DNA of 6,018 nucleotides from an uncultured bacterium (GTDB lineage: Bacteria > Hydrogenedentota > Hydrogenedentia > Hydrogenedentales > CAITNO01): NCBI GenBank assembly GCA_937923585.1, contig CALDSM010000298.1, positions 1 through 6,018 of the forward strand, written 5' to 3'. The notes below the pieces were generated by a model. The model saw nothing but the letters and a program-made list of their open reading frames with translations. It did no database searches and had not been told where the DNA came from. The translations under genes were made by a program, and so were the position numbers. This document shows, one piece after another, positions 1 through 5,371 of the stretch. Within the stretch, counting starts at the first letter, position 1. Every line of letters begins with the position of its first letter.

Positions 1-96
1 CAAGTCCGAGGGATATGGTGAACAATCTGCCTGAAACATGGCCTGTTTCTGAAAGAATCACTGCTGGAAGGGTAGTCAACACGAGGGAGAACGGAT
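1..96. other. Upstream region with no recognisable gene
   Basis: No gene can be supported here. Two + strand frames close quickly (stops at 19-21 and 32-34), so the tail of an upstream gene could end here, but only six to ten codons of it would be visible and they cannot be identified. The third frame stays open but runs into the M28 peptidase gene out of frame and gives an arginine-rich, low-complexity product typical of a shadow frame. I see no convincing -35/-10 pair and no hairpin terminator. Confidence 0.5.
83..90 (+). promoter_or_regulatory. Ribosome binding site of the M28 peptidase gene
   Basis: A purine-rich GAGGGAGA lies six bases before the ATG at 97. This is good Shine-Dalgarno complementarity at a normal distance and supports 97 as the start rather than the internal ATG codons. 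Confidence 0.75.
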
Positions 97-1314
97 ATGC
101 TCGGAGAATCGTCTTTACGCGAATGCAGCCGCTACATGGTGGACACCATTCGCAGAATCTGCGAGGAATTTGGACCGCGGCTGCCGGGCAGCGCGGGGGA
201 GAAGCGCTGCCAGGAGTTCTTGCGGGACGAACTGGCCTCAGCCGGGTACTCGCCCGAGATCGAGCCCTTCCCGGTGTCGCAAACGGGGTTTATGGCGGCA
301 CCGGTCGTTGCCGGCTGGCTTGGGGTGCTGTCCATTCCCGCCTACTGGTGTGACCCGCGACTGGCCATGGGCCTCACCCTGCTGGCCGTGGCTGTGTTTG
401 TGGCGGAAATCATCAGCTACCGTCACATCCTGACCCCGTTCTTCCCGCGTCACACCTCACACAACCTGTACGCCAAACTGGCCCCGTCGGGTCCCATGCG
501 GAGGCGCATCATTTTGGCGGGTCACGCCGATGCGGTCTATGAATGGCGCTATCAGCAGATGTTCCCGCGTTTCTTCATGTATTTCGGCCAGGTGGCCGTG
601 CTTTCCATCACCTATTTGTTGGTGACGACCGTGGCCACGGTGATGTTTTGCCGTGGCCAGGCGCCTGCAGGTGGGTTCTGGTGGTGGGTGGGAATGAGCC
701 AGTTGCTCGCGCTGCCGGGAGTCCTCATCGCGGCGACTTTTACGCGCTTTGGCGTGGTTGCGCCGGGCGCGGTGGACAATTTGAGCGGGGCGCTGGTGTC
801 GGTCGGCCTGGCACGCCAGTTCAAACAGGCGGGCATTGTCCCGGAAAACACCGAGATCATCTTCATGGTCACCGGTTCGGAAGAGGCCGGCCTTTGTGGG
901 GCCGATGCGTATATGCGGCGGCACCGCACCGAGTGGACCGATGTGGAGACCGTTTTTGTCGCGCTGGAGAGTTTTCGGGAACTGGAGCACCTGATGGTGT
1001 ACAACCGCGACCTGAACGGATCAAAACGGCACCACCCCGGCCTGTGCGCGCTGCTGCAAAAGGCCATGCGGCAGAACGGCCTGGACCGCGGCTTTGGAAC
1101 TGTGCATGTCGGGGCAACCGATGCGGCGGCCTTTACCCGCGTGGGACTCCCCGCGGCCGCGATGGTGGGTATGGACCCCCGGCCGGCCCATTATTACCAC
1201 TGTCGCCGGGACACATGGGAAATTCTGGACGAGGAATGCCTGTTCAAGACCGCCCAGGTGCTCAGCACAGCCCTGGAGGACTATGACCGGAACGGACTGC
1301 CCGCGCAGGGATAG
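97..1314 (+). CDS. Membrane-embedded M28-family zinc metallopeptidase
   Basis: The 405-residue protein has the aminopeptidase-type M28 motifs in order: a GHAD motif (H143, D145), GAVDNLSG with the expected metal-bridging D227, GSEEAG with catalytic E262 and metal ligand E263, and a C-terminal HYYHCRRDTWE stretch whose H368 fits the last zinc ligand. The fourth ligand position, usually Asp, appears to be E291 in the ALES segment. No N-terminal signal peptide is visible. Two hydrophobic segments lie at about 66-106, before the GHAD motif. Another two lie at about 160-217, between H143 and D227, where soluble relatives have only about 20 residues. The active-site domain is therefore probably anchored by internal hairpins. 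By family it should cleave N-terminal residues or short peptides, but the substrate is unknown. It stands alone, followed by a separately promoted tRNA. Family assignment is firm; topology and specificity are inferred. Confidence 0.88.
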   Translation: MLGESSLRECSRYMVDTIRRICEEFGPRLPGSAGEKRCQEFLRDELASAGYSPEIEPFPVSQTGFMAAPVVAGWLGVLSIPAYWCDPRLAMGLTLLAVAVFVAEIISYRHILTPFFPRHTSHNLYAKLAPSGPMRRRIILAGHADAVYEWRYQQMFPRFFMYFGQVAVLSITYLLVTTVATVMFCRGQAPAGGFWWWVGMSQLLALPGVLIAATFTRFGVVAPGAVDNLSGALVSVGLARQFKQAGIVPENTEIIFMVTGSEEAGLCGADAYMRRHRTEWTDVETVFVALESFRELEHLMVYNRDLNGSKRHHPGLCALLQKAMRQNGLDRGFGTVHVGATDAAAFTRVGLPAAAMVGMDPRPAHYYHCRRDTWEILDEECLFKTAQVLSTALEDYDRNGLPAQG

Positions 1315-1358
1315 GCAACCGTTCCGCGAGAAAAGTGTCGAAAAACTGCAATAATCTG

Positions 1359-1388
1359 TTGAATAGTGGGCAATTCAGCCGCTATACT
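1359..1388 (+). promoter_or_regulatory. Sigma70-type promoter of tRNA-Leu
   Basis: TTGAAT (1359-1364) and TATACT (1383-1388) are separated by 18 bp. The -10 box matches five of six consensus bases and the -35 box four of six. Transcription would begin near 1395, a few bases before the mature tRNA at 1400. The site lies just after the end of the peptidase gene, so the tRNA is probably transcribed independently. Confidence 0.7.
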
Positions 1389-1399
1389 ATGCGCCTGTT

Positions 1400-1486
1400 G
1401 CCGGGATGGCGAAATAGGCAGACGCAGCGGACTCAAAATCCGCCGGTGGTGACACCATGGGGGTTCGATTCCCCCTCCCGGCACCA
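1400..1486 (+). tRNA. tRNA-Leu, anticodon CAA
   Basis: The sequence folds as a class II tRNA. The acceptor stem is GCCGGGA (1400-1406) with TCCCGGC (1476-1482). The anticodon stem is GCGGA/TCCGC (1427-1431, 1439-1443) around the loop CTCAAAA, giving anticodon CAA at 1434-1436, which reads UUG leucine codons. The long variable arm is at 1444-1458 with a GGTG/CACC stem. The T arm is GGGGG-TTCGATT-CCCCC (1459-1475). A discriminator A at 1483 and an encoded CCA (1484-1486) complete the 3' end. The long variable arm, discriminator A and anticodon together fix the leucine identity. No intron or defect is seen. Confidence 0.97.
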
Positions 1487-1509
1487 TTCTTATACACAAA
1501 GGCTTGGGT

Positions 1510-1539
1510 TTGCAGCCGTGGTGCGGTTCATGTTAGACT
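1510..1539 (+). promoter_or_regulatory. Possible promoter of rpmE-prfA-prmC
   Basis: TTGCAG (1510-1515) and TAGACT (1534-1539) are spaced by 18 bp, and transcription would start near 1546, leaving a leader of about 100 bases before rpmE. Both boxes are only fair matches. Position supports the call: this is the only reasonable pair between the tRNA and rpmE, and the -10 box sits inside the inverted repeat at 1525-1555. Confidence 0.35.
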
Positions 1540-1555
1540 ATCCACAACATGAACC
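1525..1555. repeat. Perfect 10-bp inverted repeat, operator-like
   Basis: GGTTCATGTT (1525-1534) is the exact reverse complement of AACATGAACC (1546-1555), with an 11-bp spacer. The arm centres are 21 bp apart, two helical turns, which suits a dimeric DNA-binding protein contacting one face of the DNA. It covers the putative -10 box of the rpmE promoter. As RNA it would form a moderately stable hairpin, but no T-run follows, so it is not an ordinary terminator. The binding protein is unknown. Cysteine-free L31 genes are often controlled by the zinc regulator Zur, yet the spacing here is longer than in the usual Zur box. Confidence 0.6.
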
Positions 1556-1591
1556 CGGCCATGGGGTTGTGCGCCCGTGGTCGGGCTCTTT
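1554..1591 (+). terminator. GC-rich hairpin with short T-rich tail: terminator or attenuator
   Basis: CCCGGCCATGGG (1554-1565) pairs with CCCGTGGTCGGG (1574-1585) over 12 bp including two G-U pairs, closing an 8-base loop. CTCTTT follows (1586-1591), a weak U-tract. It could terminate the tRNA-Leu transcript, which has no other terminator. If the promoter at 1510-1539 is real, the hairpin would instead lie in the rpmE leader and act as an attenuator or protein-binding element. The structure is clear; the role is inferred. Confidence 0.45.
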
Positions 1592-1607
1592 GTCGTAAAG
1601 CAGGATA

Positions 1608-1641
1608 CTTTCCGGATGGGAAAGCCTCCGGGACACAGGAG
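1608..1641 (+). promoter_or_regulatory. rpmE leader: competing stems beside the ribosome binding site
   Basis: CTTTCC (1608-1613) can pair with GGAAAG (1619-1624). Alternatively TTCCGGA (1610-1616) can pair with TCCGGGA (1627-1633). CTCC (1626-1629) can also pair with GGAG (1638-1641) of the Shine-Dalgarno sequence. These pairings exclude one another in part, which would allow a translational switch. The AGGAG at 1637-1641 is eight bases before a GTG at 1650 but only two bases before the ATG at 1644. The switch is inference from base pairing only. Confidence 0.35.
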
Positions 1642-1649
1642 AAATGGTC

Positions 1650-1904
1650 GTGAAGAAGGGCATTCACCCCGCGAATTACCGCGATGTCGTTTTCCAGGAC
1701 GTGGGCGCCAACGTGAGCTGGCTGTCCAAGTCCACCGTGAAAACGGACAAGACGACGACGTTTGAAGGCAAGGAATATCCGCTGTACACGCTGGACCTGT
1801 CGAGCCACTCGCACCCGTTCTACACGGGCAAGCAGAAGCTCCTGGACAGAGAGGGCCGCGTCGAGCGCTTCCAGAAGAAATTCGCCTCCAACAAGACCGT
1901 CTAA
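1650..1904 (+). CDS. rpmE2: 50S ribosomal protein bL31, type B (cysteine-free)
   Basis: This is the ribosomal large-subunit protein bL31, which helps bridge the two subunits. The product opens with MKKGIHP and contains VVFQD, YPLYTLDLSSHSHPFYTGKQK and a basic C-terminus, as in type B (YkgM/RpmE2-like) proteins. It has no cysteine, so it lacks the zinc site of type A L31. The GTG start at 1650 (84 residues) is preferred: AGGAG lies eight bases upstream and MKKGIHP matches the usual family N-terminus. An in-frame ATG at 1644 would add two residues (MVV replacing the initial M) but lies only two bases from the AGGAG. The stop is six bases before prfA, in the same frame. It is probably the first gene of an rpmE-prfA-prmC operon. 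Confidence 0.92.
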   Translation: MKKGIHPANYRDVVFQDVGANVSWLSKSTVKTDKTTTFEGKEYPLYTLDLSSHSHPFYTGKQKLLDREGRVERFQKKFASNKTV

Positions 1905-1910
1905 TCGCCC

Positions 1911-2990
1911 ATGGATGTCTTGATGCGGGACAGACTCCGCGCGGTGGTGGACGAATCGGACCGCCTCGCGCAGGAGATGGCCACGCCTGAAGTGGCGCTC
2001 GACCCGCAGAAATACATGAAACTGGCGCGTCGTCACGCCGAAATGGCGGAATTGGTGGCCAGTCTGCGGCAATACGAGCGCACCGAAGCGTCCCTCGCCG
2101 AGGCGGAATCCATTCTCGGGCAGGAAGACGACCCGGAAATGGTCGCCATGGCCACCGAGGAGCGCGACCGCGCGCGCAAGTCGCTGGGGGAAATGGAGTC
2201 CGAACTGCGGCTCCTGCTTGTCCCCAAAGACCCGCTTGACGAGAAGAACACCATCGTTGAAATCCGTGCCGGAACCGGTGGAGAGGAAGCGGGGCTGTTT
2301 GCCGCCGACCTCTTCCGCATGTATTCCCGTTTCGCTGAGGTCAAAGGCTGGAAGGTGGAAGTGCTCAATTCCAACGCCACCGAACTGGGCGGCTACAAGG
2401 AAATCAGCTTCCAGGTCAGCGGGACCAGTGTCTACAGCAATCTAAAGTGGGAGGGGGGCGTTCACCGCGTCCAGCGGGTGCCCGACACGGAAACCCAGGG
2501 CCGCATCCATACCTCCGCTGTCACTGTGGCCGTGCTGCCCGAGGCCGAGGAGGTCGAAATCCAGATTGACGCGAACGACCTTCAGTTCGACGTGTACCGC
2601 TCCAGCGGCCCCGGCGGGCAGAGCGTGAACACGACCGACTCGGCCGTGCGCGTCACGCACAAGCCCACGGGCATTGTCGTCACCTGCCAGGACGAAAAGT
2701 CCCAGCACAAGAACAAGGCCCAGGCCCTGCGCGTGCTGCGGGCGCGGCTGCTGGACATCAAGATTCAGGCGGAAGAGAGCAGCCGCAGCGCCACCCGACG
2801 AAACCAGGTGGGCTCCGGTGACCGCAGTGAGAAGATCCGCACGTACAATTTCCCCGAAAACAGGGTCACCGACCATCGCATTCATCTCTCGCTGTACAAA
2901 CTGAAACAGATTCTGGAGGGTGACCTTCAGGATTTCATTGACGCGCTCAACGCGGCCGACCGGGCCGCACGCTTGGCGGAAGGTACCTGA
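1911..2990 (+). CDS. prfA: Peptide chain release factor 1 (RF1)
   Basis: RF1 recognises UAA and UAG stop codons and triggers peptide release in the ribosome. The 359-residue length is normal. An N-terminal helical domain spans about 1-105. The core has the EIRAGTGGEEAGLFA motif at 118-131 and the codon-reading tripeptide PDT at 191-193 in VQRVPDTETQGRIHTSA. This is the RF1-type PxT motif; RF2 would have SPF. The catalytic GGQ is at 235-237 in SSGPGGQSVNTTDSAV, followed by the conserved SQHKNKAQAL stretch. The ATG at 1911 aligns with other RF1 N-termini; the ATG at 1923 is an alternative. No Shine-Dalgarno sequence is evident in the six bases after rpmE, so translation is probably coupled to rpmE. 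Q237 is the expected target of the adjacent PrmC. Confidence 0.97.
   Translation: MDVLMRDRLRAVVDESDRLAQEMATPEVALDPQKYMKLARRHAEMAELVASLRQYERTEASLAEAESILGQEDDPEMVAMATEERDRARKSLGEMESELRLLLVPKDPLDEKNTIVEIRAGTGGEEAGLFAADLFRMYSRFAEVKGWKVEVLNSNATELGGYKEISFQVSGTSVYSNLKWEGGVHRVQRVPDTETQGRIHTSAVTVAVLPEAEEVEIQIDANDLQFDVYRSSGPGGQSVNTTDSAVRVTHKPTGIVVTCQDEKSQHKNKAQALRVLRARLLDIKIQAEESSRSATRRNQVGSGDRSEKIRTYNFPENRVTDHRIHLSLYKLKQILEGDLQDFIDALNAADRAARLAEGT
2978..2983 (+). promoter_or_regulatory. Ribosome binding site that fixes the prmC start
   Basis: GGAAGG lies inside the last codons of prfA, eight bases before the ATG at 2992. It favours that start over an in-frame ATG at 2920, which would overlap prfA by about 70 bases and add 24 residues unlike the PrmC N-terminus. 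Confidence 0.65.
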
Positions 2991-2991
2991 C

Positions 2992-3837
2992 ATGGCTCCC
3001 ACCTACGGCGACGTGGTTCGCGACGCCGCGGCACGCCTCTCGAAGGTTTCAGAATCCCCGCGGCTTGACGCCGAACTCCTTCTGGCGCACGCGGTGGGTC
3101 TTTCGCGTGCAGACTTGCTGGCCCGCCTGCGCGAATCCGGCCGACTCGGCGGCTTTCCGAAGTTCATGGACCGCCGTCTTGCCCATGAGCCGGTGGCCTA
3201 CATCCTCGGCTACCGTGAGTTTTACTCCCTCGATTTCCTGGTGCGCCGTCCTGTGCTGATTCCGCGTCCCGAGACCGAGCATCTGGTGGAGACCGCACTG
3301 AAGTTTGCGGAGGAGGCCGCGCGCCCCCTTCGCATCCTGGACTTGTGCACCGGCAGCGGATGCGTGGCGATCACCCTGGCCGCCTATCTGACCCAGTGCG
3401 ACGTGACTGCGGCCGACATTTCCCCCGACGCGGTGGCATTGACTCGTGAAAACGCCAAACATGTCGGTTCCCGCGTGCGCGTGCGTCAGGGCGACCTGTT
3501 CGACGCATTGCCCAAGGACGAACCTGCCTTTGACATCATCACCGCCAATCCGCCCTATGTGGAGGCGGGGGAGTGGAACACGCTGCCGCTGGACATCACG
3601 AAGTATGAAGACAAGCGTGCCCTCGTGGCAGGGGCGGACGGATTGGATCTTGTTCGGCGCATCGTTGCGGCGGCGCCGGATCACCTGAATCCGGATGGTT
3701 TCATCGCGCTGGAAATCGGCGAGAAACAGCATGAGGCTGCGACAGCGATCTTGAATGGCGCCCGGTTTGTGGAAGTGCAGTGTGTCGAGGACCTGGCGGG
3801 GATCAAGAGAATCGTCACGGGGCGCCGGTCCGCGTAG
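2992..3837 (+). CDS. prmC: Release factor glutamine methyltransferase PrmC
   Basis: PrmC (HemK) uses S-adenosylmethionine to N5-methylate the glutamine of the GGQ motif in release factors, which speeds peptide release. The 281-residue protein has an N-terminal helical substrate-binding domain (about 1-80), the conserved linker IPRPETE at 90-96, the SAM-binding motif DLCTGSG at 117-123, an acidic residue after the second strand (D142), and the diagnostic NPPY at 186-189 that binds the glutamine side chain. EIGEKQ at 241-246 is also typical. The start is one base after the prfA stop, so the enzyme is co-translated with its substrate. No defect is seen. A gap of 170 bases follows, and this is probably the last gene of the operon. 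Confidence 0.96.
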   Translation: MAPTYGDVVRDAAARLSKVSESPRLDAELLLAHAVGLSRADLLARLRESGRLGGFPKFMDRRLAHEPVAYILGYREFYSLDFLVRRPVLIPRPETEHLVETALKFAEEAARPLRILDLCTGSGCVAITLAAYLTQCDVTAADISPDAVALTRENAKHVGSRVRVRQGDLFDALPKDEPAFDIITANPPYVEAGEWNTLPLDITKYEDKRALVAGADGLDLVRRIVAAAPDHLNPDGFIALEIGEKQHEAATAILNGARFVEVQCVEDLAGIKRIVTGRRSA

Positions 3838-3854
3838 TTACTGGGAGTGCCCGT

Positions 3855-3915
3855 CAATCACGCGAACGCGAGAGCATTCCTGCCGGCTCCTGCACATGGA
3901 GCGCACTGGTGATTG
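3855..3915. repeat. Weak cruciform-like inverted repeat between prmC and radC
   Basis: CAATCAC (3855-3861) and GTGATTG (3909-3915) are exact reverse complements enclosing 47 bases. Inside, GCTCC (3886-3890) pairs with GGAGC (3898-3902). No T-run follows, so it is not a classical intrinsic terminator, and a 7-bp pair at this distance could be chance. Nothing else recognisable lies in 3838-3960. Confidence 0.25.
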
Positions 3916-3968
3916 GATATTTCCGCAAAGCGTGCACGTCGCCCGCATTTCGCCCGGACCTTGCTCCG

Positions 3969-3977
3969 TGATACACT
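3969..3977 (+). promoter_or_regulatory. Possible extended -10 promoter of radC-psd-pssA
   Basis: TGATACACT fits an extended -10 element (TG, one base, then TACACT, four of six consensus bases). No good -35 box stands 16-18 bp upstream, which extended -10 promoters tolerate. Transcription would start near 3984, about 24 bases before the radC ATG. It is the best candidate in the 170-bp gap. Confidence 0.4.
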
Positions 3978-4007
3978 TTTCCCGAATCAGGGGACTACTG
4001 CGAAGCG

Positions 4008-4724
4008 ATGAACACGGACGCTGACAATAACCCCGTGCGCCGTCCTGTCACGGTGCGGGAAATGCCCGAGGACGACCGTCCGCGCGAGCGGCTGGAACGC
4101 TGCGGCGCCGATGCGCTGAAAGACGCGGAACTCCTGGGAGTGCTCTTCCGCACGGGGACACGCGAGTTGAATGCGGTGGACCTTGCCGCGGCGCTGCTGC
4201 GACACTTCGACAACAATTTGCGCCGCATTTCGCAGGCCAGCCTGGAGGAACTCCAGGAGGTAAAAGGTATCGGGCGCGTCAAGGCCATCGAGATCAAGGC
4301 CGCTCTCGAACTGGGCAAGCGGCTCGAGTTTCACAAGAGGCCGGAACTGAAAAAGATCCACTCCGCCGAGGATGTGTGGCAGCTCCTGAAGAGCCAGTTC
4401 AAAGAGTACGAAACGGAACACTTCATCGCGCTCTTGCTGAACAACAAGAATGAGGTCCTGAAGAGGGACGAGGTCTCCCATGGCGGCATTGACGGCACTG
4501 ATGCCATGCCGCGCGATGTGCTGCGCAAGGCCGTGCGGCTGGGCGCCACGGCGATGATTGTGGCGCACAACCACCCGAGCGGCGACCCCGAGCCGAGCCG
4601 GGCCGACATCGCGGTGACAAAACGTCTGTTGGAGGCCGCCCAGTTGATTGGCATTAACCTGTTGGACCATGTGATTTTCGGATACGACCGCCATGTGAGC
4701 CTGAAAGAAAGGGGCCTGATGTGA
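4008..4724 (+). CDS. radC: RadC family JAB/MPN-domain protein
   Basis: The 238-residue length is usual for RadC. The N-terminal part has the family signature MPEDDRPRERL (19-29) and DAELLGVLFRTGT (39-51), then a helix-hairpin-helix with GIG at 87-89, likely to contact DNA. The C-terminal JAMM/MPN+ domain has VAHNHPSGDPEPSRAD at 185-200. The zinc ligands H187, H189 and D200 are spaced as in H-x-H-x(10)-D, with S197 present, and a Glu in the YETEH region (about 135-138) is the likely catalytic acid. The site looks intact. RadC was named for DNA repair, but that role is disputed and its substrate is unknown. The ATG at 4008 has only a weak ribosome binding site (GGGGA at 3990-3994, or GAAG very close); the ATG at 4062 would remove the start of the family signature. 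Its end overlaps psd by four bases. Confidence 0.94.
   Translation: MNTDADNNPVRRPVTVREMPEDDRPRERLERCGADALKDAELLGVLFRTGTRELNAVDLAAALLRHFDNNLRRISQASLEELQEVKGIGRVKAIEIKAALELGKRLEFHKRPELKKIHSAEDVWQLLKSQFKEYETEHFIALLLNNKNEVLKRDEVSHGGIDGTDAMPRDVLRKAVRLGATAMIVAHNHPSGDPEPSRADIAVTKRLLEAAQLIGINLLDHVIFGYDRHVSLKERGLM
4709..4714 (+). promoter_or_regulatory. Ribosome binding site supporting a GTG start for psd
   Basis: AAGGGG within the radC 3' end is six bases before the GTG at 4721. A second candidate, AGAGGG at about 4748-4753, serves an ATG at 4757. The first is preferred because it keeps the conserved residues before the membrane segments. Confidence 0.55.
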
Positions 4725-5371
4725 ACCCTGCGTTTAGCGGCTGGAAAGAGGGACTGATGTATTATGGCCCGGTCATTGCGGTCGGGGTCGCAATGTGCCT
4801 GGCGCTGCGTCACTGGGGCTGCGGCTGGGTCGGCGTTCCTGTGGTGGTGGCAGGATTCGCCATGATGCTGTTCTTCCGCGATTTTCCCCGGACCATCACG
4901 GCTGCGCCCAATGAGATAGTCTCCCCGGCCGACGGCACGGTGGTTGCCATTGAGGATTTGGCCGACTCACCCCACTACAGCGGGGCGTCGCGTCGCGTGA
5001 GCATATTCATGTCCGTGTTCAGCGTGCATGTGAACCGTGCGCCCTTCGACTGCACGGTGAAGGATGTGCGCTATGCGCCGGGTAAATACCGCGACGCCCG
5101 CGACCCTGATTCGAGCAAGGTAAACGAGTCCAACGCAATCTGGCTGGACACGCCAAAGGGTCCGGTCACCGTCCGGCAGATTTCCGGCGCGGTGGCGCGC
5201 CACATCGTCTGTCCCGTCAAACCGGGCACTGCCTTGACTAAGGGGGAGAAATTCGGGATGATACGTTTTGGCTCGCGCGTGGAGTTGTATCTGCCGCCGG
5301 GCACGGAAGTCTGCGTTGGCATGAACCAGAAGGTGAGTGCCGGAACCACCATAATGGCAAGATTCAAATGA
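4721..5371 (+). CDS. psd: Phosphatidylserine decarboxylase proenzyme (short form)
   Basis: Psd converts phosphatidylserine to phosphatidylethanolamine with a pyruvoyl cofactor made by self-cleavage. The 216-residue protein belongs to the short Psd class. Two hydrophobic segments at about 14-30 and 36-52 anchor it in the membrane and end at FFRDFPR. The conserved SPADG motif holds D71, and SVHVNRAP holds H103; these are the family's likely autocleavage residues. The cleavage site is G184-S185 in IRFGSRVELYLP, so S185 would become the pyruvoyl group, giving a beta chain of 184 residues and a small alpha chain of 32. It starts with GTG overlapping the radC stop by four bases (GTGA) and ends overlapping the pssA start (ATGA). 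The ATG at 4757 is an alternative start 12 codons in. Function is well supported and fits the next gene. Confidence 0.95.
   Translation: MNPAFSGWKEGLMYYGPVIAVGVAMCLALRHWGCGWVGVPVVVAGFAMMLFFRDFPRTITAAPNEIVSPADGTVVAIEDLADSPHYSGASRRVSIFMSVFSVHVNRAPFDCTVKDVRYAPGKYRDARDPDSSKVNESNAIWLDTPKGPVTVRQISGAVARHIVCPVKPGTALTKGEKFGMIRFGSRVELYLPPGTEVCVGMNQKVSAGTTIMARFK

Noticed and set aside
15..353. Open frame on the + strand across the start of the M28 gene
   Set aside because: It overlaps the peptidase in another frame, has low-complexity Gly/Arg-rich content and no family resemblance.
457..990. Long open frame on the minus strand inside the M28 peptidase gene
   Set aside because: The product is rich in His, Arg and Pro without recognisable motifs, and it lies opposite a gene with intact catalytic motifs. 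It is a by-product of high GC content.
543..1286. 247-codon + strand open frame within the M28 gene
   Set aside because: It is a frame-shifted reading of the peptidase, rich in Arg, Gly and Pro, with no domain signal.
1491..1496. TATACA after tRNA-Leu as a -10 box for rpmE
   Set aside because: No -35 element stands at an acceptable distance; the nearest candidate, in the T arm of the tRNA, is 21 bp away.
1604..1641. Resemblance of AAAGCCTCCGG to a c-di-GMP (GEMM) riboswitch fragment
   Set aside because: Only a short string is shared. The GCAAA tetraloop contact, first helix and second arm are absent, and the gene downstream is a ribosomal protein.
1533..2072. Minus-strand open frame across rpmE and its leader
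   Set aside because: It lies opposite rpmE and the prfA start, has a composition typical of a shadow frame, and would need to overlap conserved genes.
2920..2991. Upstream ATG at 2920 as the prmC start
   Set aside because: It would overlap the end of prfA by about 70 bases, adds 24 residues unlike PrmC, and ignores the good GGAAGG before the ATG at 2992.
2442..3002. Minus-strand open frame inside prfA
   Set aside because: It is antisense to the conserved GGQ region of RF1 and has no recognisable motif.
3755..4024. Small gene in the prmC-radC gap
   Set aside because: The frame begins inside prmC out of frame, has no good ribosome binding site, and gives a Cys/Arg/Ser-rich product with no recognisable motif.
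3987..4694. 235-codon minus-strand open frame opposite radC
   Set aside because: radC has complete JAMM and helix-hairpin-helix motifs; the antisense frame shows none and covers almost the same span.
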